Source of the DNA: Gavia stellata
Taxonomy: Eukaryota; Chordata; Aves; Gaviiformes; Gaviidae
DNA length: 64,000 bases
Direction: 5' to 3'
Assembly: GCF_030936135.1 (NCBI RefSeq)
Contig: NC_082603.1
Location: 25,448,880 to 25,512,879 of the forward strand
Shown: positions 1-14,000 of the stretch, one piece after another
Layout: each line of letters begins with the position of its first letter
How positions within the stretch are numbered: the stretch's first letter is position 1
Notes under the pieces: generated by a model
Told to the model about the DNA's origin: nothing
Database searches by the model: none
What the model saw: only the letters and a program-made list of their open reading frames with translations
Made by a program: the position numbers and the translations under genes

Positions 1-1779
1 TCCAACTTGAAGAATATTATTGGCCCAGGGAGTCACTATTTAGTTAAAGCACACGATTTCAGAAAAAAAAAAAGCCTTGCTGCATTTCACATGTGCTGAA
101 TACCTTCATCCTCTGCACTTCTTCAGGCTACACTGCCCGTGTCCTTCCAATTTTGCAACAGAGCTATTCTCTGCACTACCCAGCTTGATCGAGCACCATG
201 GGAAGCTAAAGAGACGAGAGCACGTCTTCAACCCTTTTCTGTCTGCAGATGTCCATGCATTTTCCCAGTGGAGATGCAATCCCACAGCATGAACATTAGC
301 TTCCTGAAAACAGGCTGGGTTTTCTTAGCCTGACTACTTTTGCAGATCCTTTAGGGTACTTCTCTAATCTCCAGGCCCTCAGACCACAGCCACTGGGACA
401 GGAGAAGAGACACAAAGATGGCAAAGATGGAAAAGGAAGGCGGCGGGGGGGGAGGGGAGGAGAAATATGAATTTGGAAAAGAAGATAAACTACAAAAATA
501 CAACTGAAGGAAGGAAGGATACCAAATCCCTGCCACAAGAGCATCACCAAAACATGTTTGTGTTCCTCTGATACCTCCTGCCACTCAACAGCTGACAAGC
601 CAAGCTAAAATGTACTGCAGAAGGTTGATGTCGGAGGCATTTGCAACTTCTTGCCTTATAATATTCCTGCCAGGTGCAGGTTTTAAGTTAATGTGCCACA
701 GCAGGGATGCACAATTATAGGCAAATTCTCAAAAATAGCAGGAGACAAGTTTTGCACTTAGCAATTGCACAGGCTCCCTTTCTTTGTCCAATGGCACTGA
801 ATGTAACTCCAGAGAGAAATCCATCAATTAAGAATTGTGGGGAATGGGCTGTCTCTCCCATCCTGTTTACTCACCTGACGGGGAAGAAAGCAGCTCGGAC
901 ACAGACAGGGAAGCAACACTCTGTGCGAAGAAATTAGTCCCAACAGCACAAACATCCCAACCCCGGAGGGCAGAGTCCACCCCCTCAACTCTTTAGTGGC
1001 TGCAATTAATAATACACATCTGAACATCAAATGAGCATTAAATGAGAAAGGAGCACAGTTTCTACAGCACCCCAAGGCCTGATAATCCCCATGAACTTCA
1101 GCAGGGCACCCTCCCAGAGCAGCAGGACACAGAGTTCCACTGATCCCACCAATTCTTCCTTCATCACGCTGCTTGCAGAGATTCACAGGAGCAAACAGAC
1201 AAGTGCTAAGGAAAGCAAATGGCCAGGTTCTCCCACTCCCTGAGTCTCCTGAGATGCCAGGCAAGCAGGGACATCAAAACAGATCCTCTTGCAACACAGG
1301 GTCATGATTGCAAGAGGGAGGCTCAGCAGGGAACCTGAAAACTAATGCCAAAAGGCAGAGAGACAGAAGGACAAACATTCAGAGACCATTCCCAAATGGA
1401 ACAAGTTCTTCAAAGATAGCCAGGAGGAGATTTTTTTCAAAAAAAGAAAGAGAAGCCTTAGGAAATGTGGTCAGTAAAGGCAGAGAAGGACAGTTCTCTA
1501 AAGACTGAGTGTTCCTCTCCTCTCCCCTTCTCAAGCCTTCAGTGGGGCAGAGCGCCTTCCCTCTGCCTGCATGCTGCAGCAGCAAGAAAAGGAAGAGGGA
1601 TCTGCATCAGCCACTAACAGGCAGCTCACAGCCAGCTCTTCCAGGGAAGCAAGCTCCAGGATACCTCCCCTGGCACAGCAAGGACCTCTCCTGACGAAGA
1701 AAATGGAGAAGGGCTTATTTATTTTAGCTGCTGTGAAATGTCTGGATGCCAACGTTGTTTAGAGAAGGGATATGTCTCA

Positions 1780-2000
1780 GCTAGCTAGTCTGCTACTCAG
1801 TTAGCAAGGGTGAAACCATCAGCTCTGCTTGGCCTCTTATTAGGTTTGCTGCCCAGGCATCATCTAATTGTCACTCCAGTTTACGAGATGAAGGTTTGTG
1901 TTAAGATAAGACTGGATGACTTTTTGGCAGTGTGTCCAGAGCAGACAGGAGGCCCAGACCTAACAAAAACTAATTCAATCACCTTCCCTGTCTGAAGTGC
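1780..2000. other. putative conserved non-coding element
   Basis: Balanced-composition block with little low-complexity sequence. It contains a short tandem AGCTAGCT motif, CATCTAATTGTC (homeodomain core TAATT) and TTAGGTTTGCTGCC. It has the word content of conserved enhancers, but no alignment was possible, so conservation is inferred only. Confidence 0.25.
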
Positions 2001-5000
2001 GCTCCTGCCCACCGGCAGCAGCAGGTCTAGAGGAATGGAATAGAGCGCCAAGGATCATTACGGGTCCAAGTGGGTGATTCAACCCCAAAGATCAAAAAAG
2101 CCTGCTCAGTTTGAAATAACTGTACTTGTTTAAAGTGACAGATGGACCTCACATGCTGAACTCCCTCCAAAGCAATAAAGGCTACTTGAGCATACTGTTC
2201 ACCTGACCCTGGGCCCAACACCACAGTGAATTGTGTTCCCTTCCTACAGAAAGTAGACTTACCCTACCTAGAAGCATCCCTACCACACTCCAAATCACTA
2301 ACTCCTACTGAAGATCATAGGAAGGGATCACAAAATGGAGCTGAGATAGGTACCTGAAGCCTTATGGGTCATTCAGACAGACCTCTTCCAAGATCAACCA
2401 CCTTGAACCACCTTGGTTGGGATTCATCTTGTCCTACTCCAGACTCAAGCAACAAAGCCCCCTGTCCTAGCTCCTCATCCACCCTCCCTCTCCAGTCAGA
2501 GCACCCCCAAAGTGCCCATCTCCTTCCTCAGAGGGAACCATGACAGAGACAGTCTCCACCCAGGTCTCACCTGGGACACACCATGAACCCACCATAAGCA
2601 TCCCCATGCACCTCCCACCCGTTCCCATCATGCTGCCAACCTGCTCCAAACTGGCATATTGTGGGCCTCCCCCAGCTCATTGCCACCCCACAGACCAGCA
2701 AGAGGACATGACCTACAGCTCCTTCCCCTAAGAAACCACGCTGAACTGTTGCACTGGGTAAGGTTGCAACCAAGAGAAACGTCTGCTGTCACTGCATTTG
2801 GAAACAGCAAAGCCATCAGAGTTCAAATTTAGAAATGAAGCAAGTCAGACTACTGCATATCTGGTTTTGCTCAAATTAGACTTCTTTTTTAAAAAAAAAA
2901 CCCAAACCTGTGACTGTACAGTGCCCTAGCACCCCCACTCCATCCCAAACTTAGCAGGCATTTTTCTATGTTACGAATTCCAAAGGCAGCTAATTAGCCA
3001 AGACTCAGCAAACTCAGGTTAAAAAAAGAAACTGCTCCAACTCCGTCAGGGAGGCAGATGGCAACGGCGCGTTTCAGACACTGCAGGCTGCATCAGCAGT
3101 TTCTCCAGCCGATGGTGTCTGAACAGGGGAGGACTGCAGATTGGAGGCAGCGCTGCGGTCCGCCTGCCAACGGGCCACAAACAGGTGACTCATCCTGCGA
3201 AGAATTCCTCCCCGGCTCAAGTCACACAGCCTGGAAAGGCATCCAATTGATTTATTAAATTGCTAGAAGTTTTCACCCACCATGGGTTGACCCTCACGCA
3301 GCGGTCCCAGCCTCATACAAAGACACAAGCGTGTTACAGCCATAGTCTGGGTGTTTACTGAGGTGTCTAGAGCCCAGCATTTCACTCTGCCTTTCCCCAG
3401 ATCTGCTTCCCACCTCACTCACTGGGACGTAGGAAAAAGACAGGACTACTGCCAGTGATAAGGAGAATGAAAATGTGTCATGGGAAAACCTGTGCAGGAT
3501 ACATGAAGCAGTGAGATCAGTGCCTATGCAGCCCAGCTGACTCTTCAGAATAATCCCTTACGCCAGCAGGAACCCAGCCAGGTAGACACAATTTAATTAA
3601 AATGACGTCAGCTCACAACGCAGGAGTCAGAGGTCCCTCTGGACATGGTGCCCAGTGGCTCAGATATCGAGCAGAGACTAGCAGAGGTCAAACTTGTTTG
3701 GACTCCATCCATGGTCCTGCTTTTCTCTCCTCTTGGTTTTAAGCAGGTCTTCACTTCAAACACCCTCCCATGTGCTCTTCCCAATGCCCTGAGCTCTCGC
3801 CAACACCATAAGCCATCGGGCTACATTAGGAGCAGCATGTCCTATTTGCAGTGTCTCCTGTCCCTCTCAATCCTGTCCCAGTCCTTCAGGAGCTTGAGGC
3901 ACGTCCCAGCTGAGAAGGAACAGCAAGGGCACAGCAGCTGCAAGGAACCATAGTGCACTGCTCTCCGTGCTAAAGGGGATCTTTTACACACACTCGAAAT
4001 CCCAACAAAATCTCTCTTGGACTAGCTGTGGAAGTAAAAGCCGCATCACAGAGATGGGACTCTGCATTTGCAAAAGAGCGCTCAGACTTTGTGCCTGAGT
4101 AGACCAGAGTCAACAAGATACACTTTGGGTTTTCAGATGATCAGTTAAGCATTTGGAGGTTCGCCCACTGCCCATAGATACTGCTCCTAAAACCCGAACC
4201 AACTGCGGGCTCATTGCCCCATTCCAGCTCAGTTACAGATTGAGGGTTGCACAGTACCATCCGTCAGGAGAATCTATGTCGCATTTCCAAAGTATCTACC
4301 TGGAGCAATGAGAGGCAGGTGACCAGTTTCAGCTAGAGCATGACCACGCAAGACCAAGTTCTCCAGATGCCACCACAGCCCAGGTCCACTGCAGCAAATG
4401 TTCTCCCTGCACTTCTCCAGTTTGCTTTGCATTAGGACTACAGACAAAGAATAGCAACCCAGGGAATTTGGGTGGCTGAGGACGGTCTCTTACCCTTGAC
4501 TAGGATGTAGGATGTGTCCACTGACATGCCCACAGCCCTGTGCGAGGTGAGGAGACCCTGAGCAGTGGGCTAAGCTACTTGCTGTGCTTCCCAGTGCAGG
4601 TGCAGAGGGCAACTTCCAGCTGAGAGGGCGAGGACACCCATGCCCAGCACGTCTGACCAGGTCCTGACTTCACAGGCAGACAAAGTCTGGGCTCCTTATA
4701 CATATAAGCTTCAAAAAGGTCCAAAAGATAACAAGGGATCAGCTGCAATATTAAAGCCTCTTCAGAACAGCCAGCCAGTGCGCAGAGACTGATCGATAGC
4801 AATCAATTCCTGCGCATCAGCAGGATTTTGCAAGTGCCTGGTGCTCTCCTGAATGGGGCCATTAGCACCTACAATCTCAAACTAATAGCCTGTAATGAAG
4901 GGATTTTACCTATGCTAATAGCAGGGTGGATGATAAACAGCAATTTCACTATCAGTGTTCATCGGGATCCTTCATCTCGCCATGGCAGAGGAGAGAAGAC

Positions 5001-8000
5001 ACAGGCAGAGATGATGCTGGCACCCTGGGAAGTGTGCGATTCAGAGGGACAGGGAAGGAGCAGGCAGCGGGGAAGCACGGTTCCCCAGAACAGCTCCCTC
5101 ACACGGCCCTTTGATGTCCACAAAATTTGAGCAACAATGGAAGTTTCCCCCAGTTGCACCATCTCCCTCCTAAGTGGATACTCGGGTGTCTGGTAGAAGG
5201 GTTGGGTTCACACTGATGCTGCCTTCCCCTGGAGACCTACCAGGAAGAGGCTTGTCTCCTCTCCCAAGGCCACGCACCTGGCAAGAGTTAACTTCACGGC
5301 TGGTTCCAGCTCACGCTTTGTGGGTTTAATACGCCTAGAGCTGTCGCAAGGGTGTTAAACTCCCACTCTTCCAGTTCAAAGGCAGCTTTGCAGAGCTGAG
5401 CAGTCTTAAAATGCACAGCTTTTCAGAAGTGTGACCTTTTCACAAGGTTTCCAATTCAGTAAAGATTTGTTTCCTCCCTCTTCAAGCACGTAACTAATGG
5501 TAGTCATGAAACACCTCCTCCAGGCAGCAAGCAGGCAGGCCAGGCTCCCCACCGGCCTGGAAATGTCGTGACCGGTTCCCTTTTTTTATCGTGACCGGGT
5601 TTCTGCAAAGGCTCAAGGGCACGGAAAGTCACCACATCATCGTCAGGCATCCAAGCCCTTGCACACTCAGTCTTGCATGCAGCTGCACACCACCTCCATC
5701 TCGCTGCCCTCTCCCCAGCACGAGGAGCAGCCGGTGCACGCAGGGAGGGCAGCAGGCTGAGGGTCCCGGACCCACCACATCCCCCTGCGCAACACGGGAT
5801 CGGTGTTACCCCACGCACACAATTCCCATCCACCCATGGCAGGAGTGGGAGAGGACTCCCACTTTCAGAAGGCTGCTCAAATCCCTAATTGCCCTCCCCA
5901 ATAAAGCCCATGCCTGGCTCTTTCCTGCAGATATCAACCTGGGAGACCTTCCCAGCTCCGCCCTACGCCATCACATCCGCAAGTTTCACTGGCCGTCTTT
6001 CCTTGCTCTTGCTTGCCCTGGGGTTTCTCCAGGGGAAAGAAGAGGAAGAACAGCATTTTAAGGTGTTTGCACCAATAAATCCTACAGCACACCGGAGGGG
6101 AGACTTCTCAACGCACACGAGGCAAACGCCTGTCCCCAGCCCTCACGGTACCCCCACTGCCCAGGGCAGCCTCCTTCATGGGTTACTGCTCTCGCTCCCC
6201 TCCACCAATACACTTGCAGCTCCAGTGTTTTCCACATTGCAATCCAAGAATAAAAGTTACCGCCGGGCAAACAAAGCAAAGCCTTAGGCTGACAGGATGG
6301 ACAGCTGCATTGCCACCCACGGGGACTTTTCCATCCTAAATGCCTACAAACCCACAAGACCCCAAAAAGCCTTGGCACGAGGCGCTGCTTCTGGCTCCAT
6401 CTGCAATGCCATCCCTCTCCTTCCACCCTAAAGCAAGTGAAACCCCTGCACACACCCTGCCTGCCCTCTTCCTCCTCCTCTGCTCGCACCGCTTGGAAAC
6501 CTCTTCCGTCCCCACACAGACTGGGATGCCTTGAGGGCAGAGGCTGGTTTTCACACATCTGGGAAATGCCTCCACGTGCTACCTAGCTATGCATGAAGCA
6601 CAGAACCACTCTGTCAGACAACTCTCTTCCACATGTCATTTATTTCCCTGCAAATGAGCATAACTTTTCATATTTCGTCCTTTTTCCTCTGTTTACACTA
6701 CAGGAATGGGGAGATGCGCTGCTGTCCCCTCCGAGGGCAGCATGCCAGCTCTCAAAGGCTACCAAACCCAATGAAGACCACACTCCACGTACACCCACCA
6801 AAACAGAAGCTGTCCCAAAGCTTCATTGCTGCTATGTTACAACCAAGGACCTCATTTCAATTTGCACCCTTCTTCCAGGGTGCATCACCACATCAACCAA
6901 CCCCATGACAGGAGGGAGGTGGTCCGTAGAGACATCCACACAGTCCCTACAGCTCAGGAGACTTATGTTATCTTACAATACTTGGGATTAGTAATCTAAC
7001 GAGGCAGGACACATGCTCCTTAGGGCGGTAGTCAAGTGCTGTGGAAACTCGTCTCAAATCCAGGACCAGAGTAGAAGTTCAGTACGATTAGGCTGCTGAG
7101 GGTCACCAGCACTGACATGCCAGGTATTTTTGAGCCAACCAACAAGACACACCACTGATCCCAAAGTTTACAAACTCCTAATCCAAGGCACCCTTAATAA
7201 CACAGCTGACGTTTGCAAGGAACACATTATTTTTATGCTGACAAAGCTTCTCCAAATACAGCACACGTCACACACACCAAGTATAGAGTTTGGGCTACAA
7301 GCTTCCCAGAAAACCTTTGAGCCAACAAAGGGGGAACTCCAGCCTTACTCCAGACTCCATAAACCTGCCATGCAGCTCCCAAAACAAGCCTTGGCTAACC
7401 TGTATTTAGGCATTTTCCCTACCCATTGAGTAGTTACCGCATGGGTTTGTTTGGATGTGTTTTGCTCACGATTTGCTCTTTGGAGCAACTCCAAATCTGC
7501 CTCCCTCTTAAGTTGTGCTACAACATAGTCATTTAAACTGATTGCAAACATCAGAAGCGAGGGTTGATTTCTTCATGCGCACTAATTCTAGACTAGGTCA
7601 CCAAACTATTTTCATAGTTATGTCAGCACTGTCTAGACAAACCATTAAAAACAGGATGCAGTGATCATCAGAAACGCAACGTCAAGTTCGTGCGCAGAGA
7701 TACTGCAGGAGCCACGGGGAAGAGAAGAAAAAGCCAAATCTGTCCCATTTGCATAGGTTGCCAGAGCTGGCTCAGTTGTCACTTTTTTATTTAAGGGGAA
7801 CTTTACCAAAGCTCACCAGTAAATAGTGTATTTAACTGCAGTTTGAAAAAAATATGCTGACATCAACAAGCCTGGAGAACAGCAGGATCTTTTGAAGGAC
7901 ACTCAATGCAGTCACAAGCCCAGCCAAAGCTGGCTCCTCCGTGCTACTGGATGCCCGCGCTTCGCTACCAGTGCTGGACCCTCGTCGACAGGCTAACACC

Positions 8001-8339
8001 CATGTCAGCGTTTTCATGCCACCATGCACCGCACCCTGTAGCACGAGTGCCAGCACATACGCCAGGATTCGGCCGCCCTGGGCACTCACCCTCACCAGTC
8101 CCTGGGTAGGCTCTCATCCTCACCACCAAAACCACCGCCTCCACACCCACGGAGAGTTTCTTCCTAGCATTGTGCATCAGAAAGGCGGCTTCCCATTCCT
8201 TGCCACTTCTTGGCAGGGAACTATTCCAAACTCCAAGAACACGAGCTGTAATCCTGGCAGAAAGGAACGTGTGTATAAAAATCACCATTCTGTCAAAACA
8301 GAAAAATAATGCAGGAGCTGATCTGTGCACATTAATCCG

Positions 8340-9260
8340 CTGCAGTCAATGAGGAGACAATTTCCCTGGAGAAAGTCATACATTAAAAGGAAAAAGAAAA
8401 AAAAGGGAAGGAAAAAAAGATTAATGTGACTTTGAAATATCACAAGCACCGTTTATCTTCCTCCTGCCACCACAGGTTTCGTGCCTTTTTTTTCCTTTTC
8501 TTTTTTTTTTTAATACAAAGAGCCTTAAAATTCGCTGTGAATACAGCCCTTCTGCCTCAGATGTGCAAACACAGGTGCATCACAGTATAGCAAAAATATA
8601 AATATAGTACCACTTGCTCTCTCAGTATACAACCTTAACATTTTTAATTAATTTCATAAAAAAAAGGCAATTGCTTTTCACTAGCATAACCTTCTAATTA
8701 CACTCAGAGTAGATGGATGCTTCTCAGAGCTCCTAATTATACTAGCAATTTGGGCACAAACAAAGTTCAGTCCTCGGTACTTCTGTGTCTGCATCAAAGC
8801 TGGGTACAAAATATTGCTCCCTGATATACATTCATCAACAGATACAGAGCTCAGGCCGTGGCATGGGCATGACCAGAAAATCTAGTACACATTCCCTTTC
8901 TCAGGCAGGACTAACAAATTTTTGCCAGTTAAAAATATAAATAAGGTTCAATCTATGTAACACAAAGACAGACACGCTTAAAATTGAGGTGAATGAATTG
9001 CATGAACTCAGCCTTTGGCAATCCTGAAACAAATGAGCTCACCATATCATTTATATTCTCATTTTCCTTTTGCATATTTCCCATAGATCATAAATATACA
9101 TTAATAACTGTAACAGTCAAAGTTTACATTCGGCTGTAACATTTAGGATCAATACTCTTCAAATGACCTTTAATAGTAATGAGCTGCCATAACACTGTCT
9201 TGAGGACATTAAACTTTTATTAGAAATATTTTATTACAAATGTTCAAACCTGTCTCCATG
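8340..9260. other. putative conserved non-coding element cluster (AT-rich)
   Basis: About 900 bp of AT-rich intronic DNA without tandem repetition. It includes TTTTGCAT at 9,068-9,075 (octamer-like), AATTGCATGA near 8,997, and repeated TAATTA/ATTAAT homeodomain words, for example near 8,645 and 9,100. The segment 8,990-9,240 reads like vertebrate ultraconserved enhancer sequence: low CpG, many TAAT cores, no simple repeats. It is probably a cis-regulatory element of ZSWIM5 or a neighbour. Conservation is not demonstrated. Confidence 0.35.
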
Positions 9261-10844
9261 CACTTGTGCACCCACACAAATATTCTCCCGCTATTATATT
9301 TTTCCTTGACAAAAAAAGAGCAGGTCTTCCAAGGTTTTTGAAAAAATGTGCATTATGGAGGCTTCAGATATTTCACATTTTTCAGATGTGGGTTTTTTTT
9401 TTCTTGTTGCAGAACCCATGAGCCAGGGGTTGGAAAATCATCCACTTTTCAAAGTGATAAATAGGAAGTGTTCCCACGTGGCTTGAACAGGACCGGACCG
9501 AGCTCCCGATTACCATAAGCTCTCAATTCGAGGTGGGGGGGAAGAGGTGGGAGAAGCTGATGCCCAGCGGAGGGGTGACCCAGGGCCGCATCACCTCCTG
9601 GCCCTGCAGACCACCCCGGCTCCCTGAGGAAGCCAGCCAGAGGCTCAGCTCCGCTCCTACCCCTGGTCCATGGGGGTCCCAATAGGGAACCCCCCTTCTG
9701 AACAGGTCCATCTCATACAGCTCTGGCCGACTGAAAAGCAAAACATGGAACGACGGGGGAAACATCAACAACAAAAAAATGGAAAACATCTAGTCAAGAT
9801 CCAGCCTCTCCTTAATTTTTTTTTAATGACGAGTCAAGTTCAAAGTCAGATCATGTCCATGTCTTGCTGCCTGTTTTAAGCATTAAAAATAATTCACAGC
9901 GTGGAGGGCTTGTAGCAATTTATTTCTTCAGTTGCAGGTCCTGGACTCACACTACAGAGAAATCTGATTTCAGCAGAACAATGAAACTGAGTGGATGGAG
10001 GTGAAGTCAAACAATGGAAACACGGGGTGGGGGAAAGAAAAATATTTCTCTGCATTGTTATTAGATGCCACCTCTAAGAGTTCCAAATTAAACACATTCA
10101 AGGCAGCACCATATATTGCAGTTAACATCCTTTGAAGAACCTGCCTTGGCTCAGCACAGACACGAGGTTGCTACAAGGAGCCCAGACCTGACTGGGACGG
10201 GAGCACAAGCACGTTCCCATGTTTCGTTCTGTATTTCTTGGGAGCCTTGACTCTTAAGTAACACTTCAATTTTGCCTCTCTTGTTCACGCTGATCTAGAC
10301 CTTAGTCTCTAAAAAAGCATTTTGCGATTTCCAAACTGCACTTTCTAAACAGCAGCAATCAAATCGGACGGAGGCACCCCTGTAAAAGCACCAGAAAATG
10401 GCAGACAAGCTGATCAATCACTACTTGCACTCCCTAACCCCCCCGGTTTTTAGGGAGACGCTCTGAAACTGCAGCATCTTTCCAAGTCCTTGGGAGAGGA
10501 TCCTCCTTCCCGGTGGCGGTACCAGGAGAGCCGGCAGCGTGCACCCTGCCAGCAGCGCTCGCCTCCCCTCTCTCAGCAAACGCATCCCCCCACCTTCCCA
10601 AACCCCTTATCTGGGTCAGGGCAGTGGCAGCCCCTCGCCGCAACCCCCATTTCTCCGTTTGCTCTTGCAGCGGCTCATTAGGGTGGAGAAAAGGCTCCGA
10701 TGCATCATCTCTGCGGGCTTGTCGAGGGCTGATCCGCGACAGGTAATTCCCACTGCTTAATGACCTGAGACCAGCCGAAGCGGAGGAAAATGGGAAAGGG
10801 AATCTTCTCATTTGTTACCCACCCCCACATCCTGATAAAAAGAA

Positions 10845-11075
10845 TGATTACACTTTTAAGTTCGAACAATTCCCTGCAGTTGTAGCCATGTCATATCTAG
10901 ATTGTCTAATTTACATGCATATTCATAATCCCTGTGTATTTAATTAAATTCTTCAATCCCTGGAGTGTCTTTCCTAAACAATAGTAATTTATCTTGCACA
11001 GATAAGGGTGCCCTCGATTTATTCCACTCTGTAGCTAACAGCGTTTCCTTCTGATCAAGGCTAGGAAGCAAACTC
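10845..11075. other. putative conserved enhancer with POU/homeodomain motifs
   Basis: Sharp AT-rich island between GC-rich flanks. It carries ATGCATATTCAT at 10,915-10,926, one base away from the palindromic POU-dimer MORE site (ATGCATATGCAT). It also has TAATTAAAT at 10,941 and GATAAG at about 11,004. The clustering of POU, homeobox and GATA-type words in about 230 bp of otherwise unique sequence suggests an intronic enhancer. This is inference from motif content only. Confidence 0.35.
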
Positions 11076-14000
11076 GAACAGAGGGAATCTTTAAATATAT
11101 TTAAATTGCAAGATTAGGCCGCTTCTCTTTCTTTCTCTCTCACCCCAAGTTACCCTTTTAAATGATAAACACTTTCTCCTGAGCTCCGAGGAAAACCTTT
11201 CACCCAATCTCCTGATAACAGCTGCATGATCCAAATGCAGAAACGCTGCCCAAAATGCACATTGCAAAGAAATCTTGCAGACTTGGCGCGATGAGCTACC
11301 AAGCAGCAGCGGTTTCATCCAGCGTGGTCCGTGGGACATCCTCTGCATGCACCTTTCACCACAGGCTGCAAATTCCTCCATTGCAGCCCACAGCAAACAC
11401 GCTGCAAGGTAAACAGTTGCAGCCAGGAGCATGAAGAGTCCTTCATCTTTCCAGCAAATATCCCTACACAAGGGGCTATTCCTCGATGGATAACCTTGGG
11501 CATCTAGGAGAGGGCCAGGCAACACACCTGACCCCCAGAGACGAGACAGCCCTTCAAAGAGACACTGCCTCCACACCACTAACCCTGTTCAAATATTAGC
11601 ACGGGGAATTTAGCTCGGCCTGCAATTAGAAAAGCATTAAAATATTTAGCAAAGTCAAACTGACGAGAGGATCATGATGGGGAAAGGAAAAGAGTAGAGT
11701 TTGGTGCTACAGCACGTTTTTTGATTGCACATTTCTCACGCCCCGTTAAATCCACACCTCTTAACAGCTTTGCTCCCTCTCCCAAACCTCAGCCTGCAGC
11801 TCCAGGACAGCATCGAAGTGGGGTGGAGAGTGCTGGTCTCTCCAAAAGCTTCTTTAGCCCCACCAGCTATGCGTCCCTGCTGCCTCCCAGAGCGGTGCCA
11901 ACAGTCCCTGCCAGGGGAGTGGCCGTCCTGCTGCCTGCACAGAAGGGATGCTACGCCACAAGGAAACTCAGGGATAATCCCGCTGCTGCAGGAGATGTGG
12001 GGTCAGGGTTGCTGCACAAGCCATCTCCTTCTGCATCCGCATCACAGCCGAGGGCCAGGGCAGCTCTTTGGCTGGAGAGGCTGCTCACAACCAGGGAAGC
12101 ATCCCTCTGCTCCGGCCCCATTTTTTAATCTCAGCAAGCATCTGCTGCTGACCACTGCCAGACACAGGGGAATCCAGCCACTCTGTTCCCAACCGAGCCC
12201 TCAAAAGCCTTTAGAGATTCTGTTACTATTTATGAAAATAGGGTCAGGATCCTGCCATCAGCTCCTTCCTGAGCTGCAGCATCACCCATGCTGTAGAGGC
12301 AGCTCTAGGAAAACCCTCAGGAATGGGACTGCTGGGACTCGACGACGGACAGACTCCGAGTCACAGCCATTAACCCCGCTCTGGAGTAAAACCAACCTCC
12401 TCCCACCCGGGTGTCTCTGCACCCACCTCCCTGGGCAAGCCCATCTTCCAGTTTCACACACAACCGCATCCACCAGGTTCTCCTCTGGGCCATCCCCGTG
12501 GCCACCAGACCCTTACTTTGCTGTACCACCACATCGCAACCATGGCTTAACCACCGCAGCCCTGCACAGCAGCGTCCAGCTGACACCACGAAGAGTCCCT
12601 ACCCTTTACAGTTAGTTGTTTCTCCCCCCGTTCAATAACAGGAGAAGCAAGAGACAAGGATGGTGGTGGTCTCCTTCAGTGCTGGAGCCAGATCCGGCAC
12701 TGCCCTGAAGGGGAAGGGGCTCGTGCAGCCATGCTGCCCTGTTAATGCTGGGCTTGGCACCTGGCAGAGCCCATGGTGCTGTCCTCCACCAGTGACGCGG
12801 AGCTTGCCTGCCATTGCCAAATCCTCTTCCCCAGGAATTCGTAGCTGGATTCAGACATTCCCAGCCTGTTACTTATTTCAATGCTTTCAGCCCTCTGGAG
12901 TACAGGGACATCCTGTCTTAAACCTGCTGAGCCTCATGCCAAGAGAACATCTGCTTGGAAGGCAGCCCCTCCGGCTGACCCAGCCCTGGAGGGCTGCCTT
13001 CCCGTCTCTGTAAGATCCTGAACATACCCTTGCACCCAACAAAGCAAAGCCAGTTCACAGCAGAGACAGGAGCAAGAAAAGCCGCTCAGGCAAACCACAG
13101 CTCCCATTCCCACTTCAGAAACTTCGCAAGATTTTTAGACCTTGGAAACGTTTTCTTCCTACCCAGGGCATTTTTAGGTTAATGGTTCATCAAACCTCAC
13201 AGTCCAGGAAACCTTAGTGTGGCTGCCCAGTGTGTGGGTGTGGGGATGGGTGGGGAATAAAAAAAAAACCCTCTTGGGCATCTGTCCTTCCCACGGCGCT
13301 TGAACCACAGGCTCTGGGCTGAGCTAGGAACCACCAGAAACAAGCCAGAGAGCAGGCAGGCACGGGAAAACCTCACCACTGCCTTGTGCCTCCTTCAGAT
13401 ACAGGGAACACAGAGAGTGAACGATTGCTCATGGAAAGCATCAATCTCCCATTTGGGTTGCTCACCAAAATATGGCATCCCTATGTGAGGAGCAGCCTTG
13501 CCTGCTAAGCCCCTCTGCAAATGCCCAGAGGTGCTGCGTGGCACCAGCAGCGCCGGGTGACAACACCGTTGGCAGAGGGAACATACGACATCTAAACTCT
13601 CCTCGTGCCCAGGAGCAGGTCCCAACGTAACAGAACTCTGATCCCCTGCACTGACTTCATTTGGCTTGGTCCTTCTTGCCTGAGCCTTATTTCACATGCG
13701 TTACTCAGGTGCAAAATAACAATGAAGCATCGATCGTTTCAGGAAGAGCCCCCAGTACCCAGAAGCTCACCCTTCTTGAAAAACTACTGCTTTGAAAGCA
13801 AAAGCCCCAAATTTGGACAATTCTCATTAAGTCATTCTCCCCCATTACCCCCCCTCTTTTCTATAGTGGAAGGCGAGGAGCTGAGCCGTGGCTAGGAACA
13901 TCTAATCATTCATCTTTATCCTGCCCAGTTTTTCTAGGGTTTTATGATTTTCCAGGGCCTAGGTAACAGATTTTCATCACACCACAGAAAGGCAGGCAAC

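Noticed and set aside
11725-12615. 296-codon open frame on the plus strand in ZSWIM5 intron 1
   Set aside because: It begins at a non-ATG codon. Composition is Ser/Pro/Cys/His/Leu-rich without any domain, other frames nearby are also open, and no splice or promoter context was seen.
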